NCBI GenBank assembly: GCA_964650845.1
Contig: CAZYXR010000001.1
Span: 55,037 to 119,036, forward strand
From: UBA7692 sp964650845
GTDB taxonomy: Bacteria > Bacteroidota > Bacteroidia > Chitinophagales > LD1
Reading direction: 5' to 3'
DNA: 64,000 bases
The position numbers were made by a program, and so were the translations under genes. The notes beneath the pieces were generated by a model, which worked only from the letters and a program-made list of their open reading frames with translations, had not been told where the DNA came from and did no database searches. Of the stretch, positions 43,684 to 51,792 are shown one piece after another; position 1 is the first letter of the stretch; every line of letters begins with the position of its first letter.

Positions 43684-45099
43684 TCAACTTCTATATTGCT
43701 CAATCACCTGCAAAATAGCCTCATCGCTTAGTATGTTATCATCCAGTTCAAAAATCACATTGTGCGCATCAAAATCTATCATCAATGCTTTTTCGAGCGT
43801 GAGAATTGCCTCGTGCTTGTTGCCGGCTTGATAATAAAACACAGCCTTTACATACAGCAAATCTGCTTCTCCTTCAAACTTTGCTTCGGCAGCATTCATT
43901 AGCTGAATTGCATCGCGCTGTTTGTCTATTTCAAAATATGCAGCAGCAAGATTTACCCAGTTGCCTTTTTGTTTGGGATCCACCTCTAATATTTGCTCAA
44001 ACAAATCAATTGCCTTGTGAATTTCTTCAACATTCACGTAGGCATCGGCCAATGCCAAAAGATAATCGGTGTTGTCTTTGTTCAATTTTGATGCGCGCTC
44101 GTAGGCAGTAATTGCCTGCGACCAATTTTCATCTCTTTTGTATGTTTCGCCCAATACAAAAAAGGCTTCATCATAATGTGGATCGGCTGCAATTGCCTTG
44201 CGTATAAAATTCCGCGCCTTTGGCATGTCGCCCAATTTTTCGTAGCACTCACCCACTTTCAAATACAACTCTTTGTGCGGCTTGCACATTTTTATGGCTT
44301 CGTGATAAAAGTTCAATGCCGAATCGTACTCTTCTTTCATGTATTTCACATCGCCAATACAAATGTATCCGGCTTCAAAATCTTCGCGCACAGCTACCAC
44401 ATATTCAAATGCATCTTGCGCTTCGTCCCACATTTGCTTGCCAGCGTAAGCATGACCAAGATTAAACCATGCAAAATGATTGTAAGGCACACGATCAATC
44501 AGTTCTTTATGAAACCTGATGCTTTCATCGTACTTTTCGGTAATTTCTGTAGCAAACCAAAGGCGGTTTAACGCTTCTTCGTTTTCGGGTTCAAAACCTA
44601 ATGCTGCTTGAAGATTCTCTATTACCTCTACATACATTTCTCGGTCTTCAAACACATCTGCTTTTTCCAAATGGAGTTCACATCTGTCTTCGTCATTTTC
44701 TGCCATCGAAAAACCACGCTCAATCTCGGCAAGTGCCGCATCGTGTTCGCCTTTAAACAGTAAAATATCGGCACGAGTCATTGCAATAGAAACATCTAAT
44801 GGATTGAACTGTTCGGCCTGATCTAATACTGCCAATGCCTCTTCTAAAAAATTTTGCTCGGCAAGTAACTCGGCTTTTTTCAGCAAAAATTCTCCGCTAA
44901 ACGGGAATTGCTCCAATGCTTTATCAATTACTTGTCTTGCTTTTTTAAACTCGCGATTATCTTGATAGAAGTAGATGATTTTTTCATAACTCTCTTCGTC
45001 AAAATAAGGAGCAGAATTTTGTTGCGTTGCTTCCTCATACTTTTGTATCAATTCCATCATTTCGCCAAACGATGGGTCAAAGAACTCGTGCTCGTACAT
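43684..45099 (-). CDS. Cytosolic tetratricopeptide-repeat protein
   Basis: The 471-residue protein is made of ~11 TPR units, e.g. NHFAWFNLGHAYAGKQMWDEAQDAFEYV and DEAFFVLGETYKRDENWSQAITAYERA, with the typical A/G-Y-A pattern. There is no signal peptide, no membrane segment and no catalytic motif. It probably acts as a protein-interaction scaffold; relatives are common in Bacteroidota, without a known function. Confidence 0.85.
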   Translation of the reverse strand: MYEHEFFDPSFGEMMELIQKYEEATQQNSAPYFDEESYEKIIYFYQDNREFKKARQVIDKALEQFPFSGEFLLKKAELLAEQNFLEEALAVLDQAEQFNPLDVSIAMTRADILLFKGEHDAALAEIERGFSMAENDEDRCELHLEKADVFEDREMYVEVIENLQAALGFEPENEEALNRLWFATEITEKYDESIRFHKELIDRVPYNHFAWFNLGHAYAGKQMWDEAQDAFEYVVAVREDFEAGYICIGDVKYMKEEYDSALNFYHEAIKMCKPHKELYLKVGECYEKLGDMPKARNFIRKAIAADPHYDEAFFVLGETYKRDENWSQAITAYERASKLNKDNTDYLLALADAYVNVEEIHKAIDLFEQILEVDPKQKGNWVNLAAAYFEIDKQRDAIQLMNAAEAKFEGEADLLYVKAVFYYQAGNKHEAILTLEKALMIDFDAHNVIFELDDNILSDEAILQVIEQYRS

Positions 45100-45297
45100 G
45101 CTTACAAATTTAAGGTTTGAAATGTGAACAATAAGTTAAAAAAGAACGCTGCCGCTTTGTGTTTCGAACATACATTTTCTGCTCAATTCAACCATAGACA
45201 AATTATAAACAATTGCAGTTGCATATCTTGCCCGGCACTTGCCTATACAATGTAATACCTTAGTTGCCCGCAATTTGTTGCATACAAAATTTTTACC

Positions 45298-47316
45298 ATG
45301 AAAAAAGGTTTTTCGAGTATAGTTTACACACTACCAATCTTGCTTTTAATAATCACATTTAATGTTAAAGCACAGCTGGCATCGCCAGCCAACCTCAGCT
45401 ATGGCAAAAACAAAAGCACTGGAAAAAAGATGGTAAAACAAGGAGCAACTACAAAAGCGGTAAGCTATTTAGAAGCTGCATACGAAAAAAAATCGAGCAG
45501 CAAAAAACTGCTGAGGCTGCTGGCAGAAACAGAAAAAAGTGTGCGCAATTATGCCGCAACAGAAAAGTTGTATTCGGAATTAGCCGCTAAAGACAAAAAA
45601 ACAAAAAAACCCGAATACCTATTTTACCAAGGCATAGCAATGCAACAACAACAAAAGTTCGCTTCCGCAATTGATGTATTAAGCACTTTCAGAAATGCAA
45701 CCAAGGGCAACGACAAATACACCGAACTCTATCGCATGGCAGGCAAAGCAATGGAAGGTGCAAAACTGGGCATTGCACAAAGCGACTCAGCTACAGAAAA
45801 AACTTACAAAGCAATACACCTTGATAGTGAAGTAAACACCACGGCTAACGAGCATGCGCCAGCCTTGCGCAATGGCAACTTTGTATTGTTTGGCAGAAAG
45901 GATGAAAATGAAATTGCAAAAGAAGGCAAGGTTTACAAATTGGCTTCGACTGCACAATTACACCAAGCCGGCAAAACCGGCAAAGAATGGAAGTATATTG
46001 GCTTAGAAAATGCCTTGGCAAACGAAGCTGGCACACATCTTTTAACTCCATCATTTACCGAAGATGGCAACACACTTTTTTACTCTGTTTGTAAAGAAGA
46101 TGTGCCACTTAAACTTCGCTGCGATGTTTACAGAACTGTGTTTGTAAATAGTGCGTGGCAAAAAGGCGAAAAATTGAATTCCAGTATCAACTTACCTACT
46201 GCCACCAACCTATGGGCTTGTGCAGGCAAAGCACCAGGAGGCGAAGAGGCATTATATTTTAGCAGCGATAGAAACCCCGGCAAAGGCTTCGATATTTTTT
46301 ATGCAATACGAAATGGCGATGGCACATTTCAACGCGCAAAAACTTTGGGAACAGGCATCAACTCTAAAGAAGATGACATTGCTCCATTTTACGACTATGA
46401 AACGAACACATTGTTTTTTAGTACCAAGGGGCGTGGCGGCTTAGGCGGCTTTGATGTGTTTGGGGCAAAACGGCTGGTAATAGGCGATTTTCTGGAACCC
46501 GAAAACGCAGGTATGCCAATAAACAGTGGTGCCGATGATTACGGTTTTGTGTATAACCCGCGCAAAAACACCGGCTTTGTTAGCAGCAATCGCAACGCTA
46601 CCAACAACAACAACTGCAACACTTGCAACGATGATATTTGGCTGATAGAATCTACTATTTTGTATCCTGCCGCTAAAGGTGAAATTACTTATGGTCGCGA
46701 AGGGCTAAAACAACTTGCAACCAATGCCACCATTGCATTGTACGAAGCCAATAGCAACGACCAAATAAGTTTTATTCAGGCTGCAAACGGCAACTACTTT
46801 TTCGACCTTGAAAAAGAAAAACAATACCGCCTTGTAGCAAAACGCGATGGTGCAAATGATGTGGAACAAACATTCAACACGCTCAACATTTCTGAGAGCG
46901 ACACTTTTGTGTTTAATCTAAATTTTGAAGAGCAGATTCCCGAAAATTTTATTGGTGTAAAACTTGCCACCGTGTTCTGGGATTACGATAAATTTCAACT
47001 TACAAAAAACGCCCCCGACAGCCTTGCAAAAGTGGTGCAGTTTATGACCGAACACCCAAACCATATAGTAGAAGTAGGCTCGCACACCGATAGCAAAGGC
47101 AGCGATGATTACAACCTAAAACTATCGGAACGCAGAGGTGCGGCTGTTGTAAAATATCTTTTGAGTAAAAAACTTGCCGCCAACCGCATCGTCAACAAAC
47201 CTTATGGCGAAAGCCAACCTGCCGCACCCAACACCAGCCCCGATGGCAGCGATTTTGAAGCAGGTAGAATGATAAATAGACGTACTGAATTTAAAGTGTT
47301 GGAAGAAATAAAATAA
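45298..47316 (+). CDS. PorE-like OmpA family lipoprotein/OM protein
   Basis: The 672-residue exported protein has a signal peptide, a TPR-like helical domain (about 30-150), and a PD40-type beta-propeller (about 180-440, e.g. LYFSSDRNPGKGFDIFYA, NTGFVSSNRN). A carboxypeptidase-regulatory-like domain follows (~450-540), then a C-terminal OmpA domain with VEVGSHTDSKGSDDYNLKLSERRGAAV. That order equals PorE (PG1058) of Porphyromonas, which ties the T9SS outer-membrane part to peptidoglycan. Relatives outside T9SS exist too, so PorE itself is possible but not proven. Confidence 0.85.
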   Translation: MKKGFSSIVYTLPILLLIITFNVKAQLASPANLSYGKNKSTGKKMVKQGATTKAVSYLEAAYEKKSSSKKLLRLLAETEKSVRNYAATEKLYSELAAKDKKTKKPEYLFYQGIAMQQQQKFASAIDVLSTFRNATKGNDKYTELYRMAGKAMEGAKLGIAQSDSATEKTYKAIHLDSEVNTTANEHAPALRNGNFVLFGRKDENEIAKEGKVYKLASTAQLHQAGKTGKEWKYIGLENALANEAGTHLLTPSFTEDGNTLFYSVCKEDVPLKLRCDVYRTVFVNSAWQKGEKLNSSINLPTATNLWACAGKAPGGEEALYFSSDRNPGKGFDIFYAIRNGDGTFQRAKTLGTGINSKEDDIAPFYDYETNTLFFSTKGRGGLGGFDVFGAKRLVIGDFLEPENAGMPINSGADDYGFVYNPRKNTGFVSSNRNATNNNNCNTCNDDIWLIESTILYPAAKGEITYGREGLKQLATNATIALYEANSNDQISFIQAANGNYFFDLEKEKQYRLVAKRDGANDVEQTFNTLNISESDTFVFNLNFEEQIPENFIGVKLATVFWDYDKFQLTKNAPDSLAKVVQFMTEHPNHIVEVGSHTDSKGSDDYNLKLSERRGAAVVKYLLSKKLAANRIVNKPYGESQPAAPNTSPDGSDFEAGRMINRRTEFKVLEEIK

Positions 47317-47360
47317 GAGTTTAACTCATTGAAAATACCACTTAGAAAGCGACTGCAACA

Positions 47361-47771
47361 TCACTCCCATTTATCGCGGTCACTCAAATCTAATTTTTCG
47401 GTGTTGTGCGGGCGACTGAATATTTCGCCCTCTTCATTTTGCCTGCCTAACGTCCAATGGTCGGTAAGCGAAGTTTCTATCCAAAGGCTTTGCGACTTAC
47501 GGAACACCTGCACATTCAACCCAAATTTACTGTGAAATTCTTGTTCTAACAGTGCTACCGTTTTTGAAGCGTTCACTTCAATATTTGCAGCCCTGTTACC
47601 ATTCATAAGCACCCCAATGGCACTGCCCGCAGAAACCACATCGCTTTTTGGCGAGGGTTTGCCCGTTTTATGGCTGCTTCTAAAAAACTCCAATTTCAAA
47701 AAAGGATATATAGCATGAAACTCACTTTGAATTTCACGTATTGTTTTCTCGCCTGATATATGCAACTCCAT
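47361..47771 (-). CDS. Conserved Bacteroidota protein, function unknown
   Basis: The 136-residue protein starts MELHISGEKTIREIQSEF and contains FPFLKLEFF-like IYPFLKLEFFR, FGLNVQVFRKSQSLWIETSLTDHWTL and QNEEGEIFS. I recall this pattern from a conserved Bacteroidota family without known function, often near cytochrome or SafE genes. The upstream extension to 47870 lacks family-like residues, so ATG 47771 is chosen. It lies 114 bp downstream of the SafE-like gene, in the same direction. Confidence 0.7.
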   Translation of the reverse strand: MELHISGEKTIREIQSEFHAIYPFLKLEFFRSSHKTGKPSPKSDVVSAGSAIGVLMNGNRAANIEVNASKTVALLEQEFHSKFGLNVQVFRKSQSLWIETSLTDHWTLGRQNEEGEIFSRPHNTEKLDLSDRDKWE

Positions 47772-47885
47772 ATTATTTTCTTCTCGTTCAAAGATTCTGG
47801 GAAATAATTTGCCGAATGCAAAAATGCAAGCATAGGTATGCAACAAAATATGATTTGAATCAGCCGACAAAAAGACTTTTTTCAG

Positions 47886-48602
47886 TCAATTGCAGGTAGC
47901 TCCTGCACTATCAGGAATGGCAATTTGCGGACTGATGAATGGGATACCCAAATTCAATCCACGCAAAATTAACAACACGCCCATTGCCACCAATAATATA
48001 GGAACTACTTTTTGAAAAGTGCGTATAGCTTTAAAGCCCGCAGCGTTGGCATAGAATGTAAACAACGAAAGCAATGGCACAGTACCCAAACCAAATAAAA
48101 ACATAAACATTGCAGCGTTTGCCACACTAAAAGTTGCCAAAGCTCCCGCCAGCGCAGCATAAACCAAGCCGCAAGGCAACAAGCCATTCAACGCACCAAT
48201 AAATAAAAACGATGACAAGGTGCGCTGTTGAATAAAGCGACTAAATGCTGATTTTATCCATCCGTTGAACTTGTAAAATATCCCTACCGAAAAGCCGCCA
48301 AGAAAATTCCCTGAAAACAACACAAACAGTATCATCAATACACCAACGCCTATCGAAAGCCACTGCTGCACACCTAAAAACAAAAAGCCGGCTCCAAAGC
48401 TGCCAATAACTATACCCAACAGTATGTATGAAGAAATTTTGCCGATGTGATACAGCAGAAATCTGAAGAGCTTACCTTGCACATCAAACTTATGCAATGG
48501 CAAAGCCATAGCAATGGGACCGCACATGCCGATGCAATGCACACTACCCAACAATCCAAGCAAAAAAGCGGGAAGAAAAAATTCTAATGCGCTTAAAGAC
48601 AT
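47886..48602 (-). CDS. Sulfite exporter TauE/SafE-like (DsbD_2) membrane protein
   Basis: The 238-residue protein has six hydrophobic helices and the motif GLLGSVHCIGMCGP near residue 16, with a matching inner GALNGLLPCGLVYAALA near 135. The paired Cys-x-x-x-Cys and internal symmetry match the UreH/DsbD_2-like group found with cytochrome cbb3 oxidase genes, where a copper or thiol transport role is suspected. No ccoN is in the window, so its role here is open. Confidence 0.82.
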   Translation of the reverse strand: MSLSALEFFLPAFLLGLLGSVHCIGMCGPIAMALPLHKFDVQGKLFRFLLYHIGKISSYILLGIVIGSFGAGFLFLGVQQWLSIGVGVLMILFVLFSGNFLGGFSVGIFYKFNGWIKSAFSRFIQQRTLSSFLFIGALNGLLPCGLVYAALAGALATFSVANAAMFMFLFGLGTVPLLSLFTFYANAAGFKAIRTFQKVVPILLVAMGVLLILRGLNLGIPFISPQIAIPDSAGATCN

Positions 48603-48733
48603 AACTTACAGTAAACAAAAATCTTCAATCATTTCAACTCGAAACATGATGAATATTAGCACAACAACCATACTCCATCACAACATAACAACATAACAAC
48701 TTCGGGCAAAAAAGTAATAGCCCCAAAAAATAG

Positions 48734-49387
48734 CTATTGCAACACCAAGGGCACGCTAAAATAAATAGCAAAGTAGTGTGTAACTGTTCCGGCAAGTACA
48801 AACAAATGCCAAATAGTGTGTTGAAAAGCAAGACGCTTCCACAAATAAAATATAATGCCAAAAGTATAGCTAAGACCGCCAATAATTAGCAATGCGAAAA
48901 TTGTGGTGGGAATTTTAGAAGCCAGCGGCCCTACAATAAAAACTGCCATCCAACCCATGCCTAAATACAATGCAACCGACAAGGCCTCGAACCTTCCGGT
49001 AAAAAACAATTTTTTCACCACGCCTATTGCCGCCACCACCCACAGAATTGTCAAAAATTTTGTTGAAGTTGCTTCATCGGCATATTTATAAAGAATAGGA
49101 GTGTAGCTACCGGCTATCATAAAAAATATGCTTACGTGATCCCATATTCTTAATCGAAACTTAGCTTTTGGATGTTGAACAGCATGATACAAAGTAGAAG
49201 AAAGATAAACCATCAACATTCCAAAACTAAAAACACTCACACTCCACACTGTGCCTTGCGAACCCTTGTCTATGGCATAAGTAATGAGCGCTGGAATGGC
49301 AATTAACGCAAACACCATACCCGCGCCATGTGTAATGGCGTTGGCAATTTCTTCTTTAAGTGTTTGTATTCTTTCGTTTTCTTCCAC
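48734..49387 (-). CDS. Hemolysin III / TrhA family membrane protein
   Basis: The 217-residue protein has seven hydrophobic helices and the PAQR/hemolysin III motifs: EIANAITHGAGMVF near 10, SSTLYHAVQH near 65, DHVSIFFMIAGSYTP near 83 and HTIWHLFVLAGTVTHYFA near 188. The conserved His/Asp/Ser residues form a membrane zinc site as in adiponectin-receptor relatives. In bacteria TrhA affects membrane fluidity; haemolysis itself is not implied. Start is GTG at 49385-49387. Confidence 0.9.
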   Translation of the reverse strand: MEENERIQTLKEEIANAITHGAGMVFALIAIPALITYAIDKGSQGTVWSVSVFSFGMLMVYLSSTLYHAVQHPKAKFRLRIWDHVSIFFMIAGSYTPILYKYADEATSTKFLTILWVVAAIGVVKKLFFTGRFEALSVALYLGMGWMAVFIVGPLASKIPTTIFALLIIGGLSYTFGIIFYLWKRLAFQHTIWHLFVLAGTVTHYFAIYFSVPLVLQ

Positions 49388-49518
49388 TGCTGCAATATAG
49401 GTCTATACGAGCCAACAGGCAAAATTGTTTGAGAAAATTTAAAGAAATAAAAAGCAGGCAGAGTGTAACTAACAGAGTTTAAAGCAAATAGGGTTTTCAA
49501 CCACAAGCAGTATAAAAA

Positions 49519-50847
49519 TCACAGCGCTTCTACCAAAGCATTATGCCCACTAAACGAGATATTAAAATCGGCAATGGTATTGGCAAAATCGGCATTATAA
49601 GGTGCGCTTACTTTAATGTAGTTATCTGTGTAGCCGTTCATTTCATCGCCATCTTTTTCGGCTTCCCACAACACGGTGCGTGTGGTGCCATCGTGCTGAC
49701 GGTAAAAAGCCACTCGCTTTTTTTCGCTTAAAATACGCAACATTTTATTGCGCCTTTTTCGCTCCTCCAGAGGCACAATTTCGCTCATGTTTATTGCCTT
49801 TGTATTAGCTCTTTCCGAATAAGTAAACACATGAAAATAATTCACATCCAGCTCGTTCAAAAAGTTATAGGTATCTAAAAAATCTTGTTCGGTTTCGCCC
49901 GGAAAACCCACAATTACATCCACACCAATGCAAGCATGTGGCATGGCAGATTTTATAAAGGCTACCCTTTCGGTATATAACTCGCGCAAATATTTTCTGC
50001 GCATAAATTTCAATATTCGGTTGCTGCCGCTTTGTAATGGAATATGAAAATGCGGCATAAATTTTTCGGACTTTGCTACAAACCGAATAATATCTTCGGT
50101 AAGCAAATTAGGCTCGATGGATGAAATGCGAAAGCGCGATACATCTACTTGCTTTTCTAATTCCTTTATCAATTCAAAAAAAGTTTCTTCGGTTCTATCG
50201 CTCCCATCGGGCAACTTGCCAAAGTCGCCAATATTTACACCTGTAAGCACAATTTCTTTAACACCCGATTCGGCTGCTTTTGTTGCAGCCGCAATTGTTT
50301 CGGCTATTGAATTGCTACGGCTTACGCCACGCGCCAATGGTATGGTACAAAAAGCACAGTGATAATCGCAACCGTCTTGAACTTTCAAAAAAGTGCGCGT
50401 TCTTTCGCCTTGGCTCCATGCCGGAGAAAAAAACGCTACATCGTCAATTTCGCCTGCTTCTACTATGGCGCTATCGGCAGTTTCCAGCTTGGCAATATGC
50501 TCGTGCAATTTGAATTTTTCTTTAGCGCCCAACACCATATTTACTCCGGAAATTGCAGCAATTGCATCGGGTTTAAGCTGCGCATAGCAGCCTATAATAA
50601 TCACCTTGGCATTAGGGTTGCTTTTCAATGCGCGTTTTACANNNNNNNNNNNNNNNNNNNGCTTCGTTTCTTTATCTGCATTTTCTGTTACCGAACAGGT
50701 ATTGATAACAAAATAATCGGCAGGCTCGCTGAACTCTAACTTGCTGTAACCATGGTCTGATAAAGTGCGGGCAATAGCAGCAGTTTCTGCAAAATTTAGC
50801 TTGCAGCCAAGTGTATGAAACGCTACCGTAGGAGATTGCCACGACAT
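49519..50847 (-). CDS. mtaB: tRNA t6A37 methylthiotransferase MtaB
   Basis: MtaB converts t6A to ms2t6A at position 37 of tRNAs for ANN codons. The 442-residue radical-SAM protein has the N-terminal UPF0004 domain (TLGCKLN, NTCSVTENAD, IIGCYAQLKP) with the first cluster cysteines. The radical-SAM motif CDYHCAFC follows near 150, then a C-terminal TRAM-like part. A run of 19 N at 50642-50660 falls after NADKETK; by family spacing about two codons should be here, so the gap length is probably too long by ~15 nt. The ATG at 50847 is preferred over an upstream TTG. Confidence 0.93.
   Translation of the reverse strand: MSWQSPTVAFHTLGCKLNFAETAAIARTLSDHGYSKLEFSEPADYFVINTCSVTENADKETKXXXXXXXVKRALKSNPNAKVIIIGCYAQLKPDAIAAISGVNMVLGAKEKFKLHEHIAKLETADSAIVEAGEIDDVAFFSPAWSQGERTRTFLKVQDGCDYHCAFCTIPLARGVSRSNSIAETIAAATKAAESGVKEIVLTGVNIGDFGKLPDGSDRTEETFFELIKELEKQVDVSRFRISSIEPNLLTEDIIRFVAKSEKFMPHFHIPLQSGSNRILKFMRRKYLRELYTERVAFIKSAMPHACIGVDVIVGFPGETEQDFLDTYNFLNELDVNYFHVFTYSERANTKAINMSEIVPLEERKRRNKMLRILSEKKRVAFYRQHDGTTRTVLWEAEKDGDEMNGYTDNYIKVSAPYNADFANTIADFNISFSGHNALVEAL
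50642..50660. other. Assembly gap (19 N) inside mtaB
   Basis: Nineteen N keep the frame. Compared with the usual ADKE-(4 residues)-VKRAL spacing of the family, the gap seems ~15 nt too long, so its length is not informative. Confidence 0.9.
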
Positions 50848-50868
50848 AGAAAATATAAAATTGGAGGG

Positions 50869-50876
50869 CAAAGATA
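50869..50876 (-). promoter_or_regulatory. Candidate -7 box for mtaB
   Basis: On the minus strand this reads TATCTTTG, an exact TAnnTTTG match, 22 bp upstream of the mtaB ATG at 50847. Confidence 0.45.
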
Positions 50877-50988
50877 GAATATGCTCACAAAATCACTGCT
50901 GCATGTATTGCTCAATAATATTTTTAAGAAAAGATTTACTTTTCCAATTCATTTTTAGACATTCGGCAAAATATAGATTATCAATTTT

Positions 50989-51720
50989 GTGATAGAACAG
51001 CTTTACAATCGCTTTTTTTCAAACGACAAAGAATTTGTAGCTTTTTTAAAGGGCATTACCGGCATTGCGCCTAAGCGCTTGCGTTTGTACAAGCAGGTTT
51101 TTAGCCATCGTTCAAAATTTTCGGAACCCGATAAAAACAATGAAAGATTAGAGCTTTTGGGCGATAGCATTTTAGATGCTTGTGTTTGCGATTATCTTTT
51201 TAAAAAATATCCTTACAAAGACGAAGGTTTTATAACAGCATTGCGCAGCAAAGTGGTAAACCGCAGGCAATTGAATGAGTTGGGCCAGCGGCTTGGCTTA
51301 CTTACCAAACTCGATTTTCATAAAAGGCAAATAGGAGAAGCCGGAAAAGACATGGCCGGCAACACATTTGAAGCATTGATTGGTGCTTTGTATTTAGATG
51401 CCGGTTTTGATGAAACCAAAAAATTTATTCAAAAACGGGTACTTACGAGATTGTTGGATATAGACGATATTGAAGCTACCGAATACGATTATAAAAGTAA
51501 GCTATATCAATATTCGCAACGCGAAAGTAAAGCACTGGAGTTTAGGCTACACCAACAAAGCAAACGCAGCAATCGCAGTTATTTTGTTATTCATGTTTTA
51601 ATAAACGACAGCTTTATTGCAGCCGGTGAAGGGTACAGCAAAAAAGTAGCCGAGCAAAGTGCAGCCTTAAATGCAGTTAATGCACTCAACATTACAAAAG
51701 CCGAAACCCAAGACAAATAA
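50989..51720 (+). CDS. rnc: Ribonuclease III
   Basis: RNase III cuts double-stranded RNA in rRNA and mRNA processing. The 243-residue protein has the RNase III signature NERLELLGDSIL (51-62), the second acidic helix AGNTFEALIGALYLDAG (about 123), and a C-terminal dsRNA-binding domain (about 165-236, YKSKLYQYSQRE ... AAGEGYSKKVAEQSAALNAV). Start is GTG at 50989. Unlike many Bacteroidota, where fabF precedes rnc, it stands alone here, divergent from mtaB. A perfect hairpin terminator follows. Confidence 0.96.
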   Translation: MIEQLYNRFFSNDKEFVAFLKGITGIAPKRLRLYKQVFSHRSKFSEPDKNNERLELLGDSILDACVCDYLFKKYPYKDEGFITALRSKVVNRRQLNELGQRLGLLTKLDFHKRQIGEAGKDMAGNTFEALIGALYLDAGFDETKKFIQKRVLTRLLDIDDIEATEYDYKSKLYQYSQRESKALEFRLHQQSKRSNRSYFVIHVLINDSFIAAGEGYSKKVAEQSAALNAVNALNITKAETQDK

Positions 51721-51737
51721 GCAATTGCGCGCCATAA

Positions 51738-51766
51738 AAAAGGCAGCCATAAAATGGCTGCCTTTT
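51738..51766 (+). terminator. Bidirectional intrinsic terminator after rnc
   Basis: Arms 51738-51750 and 51754-51766 (AAAAGGCAGCCAT / ATGGCTGCCTTTT) make a 13-bp perfect stem with a 3-nt loop. The A- and T-rich ends allow termination of rnc on the plus strand and of the endonuclease gene on the minus strand. Confidence 0.9.
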
Positions 51767-51792
51767 GGAAACTAAACTGAATTGAAATACAA

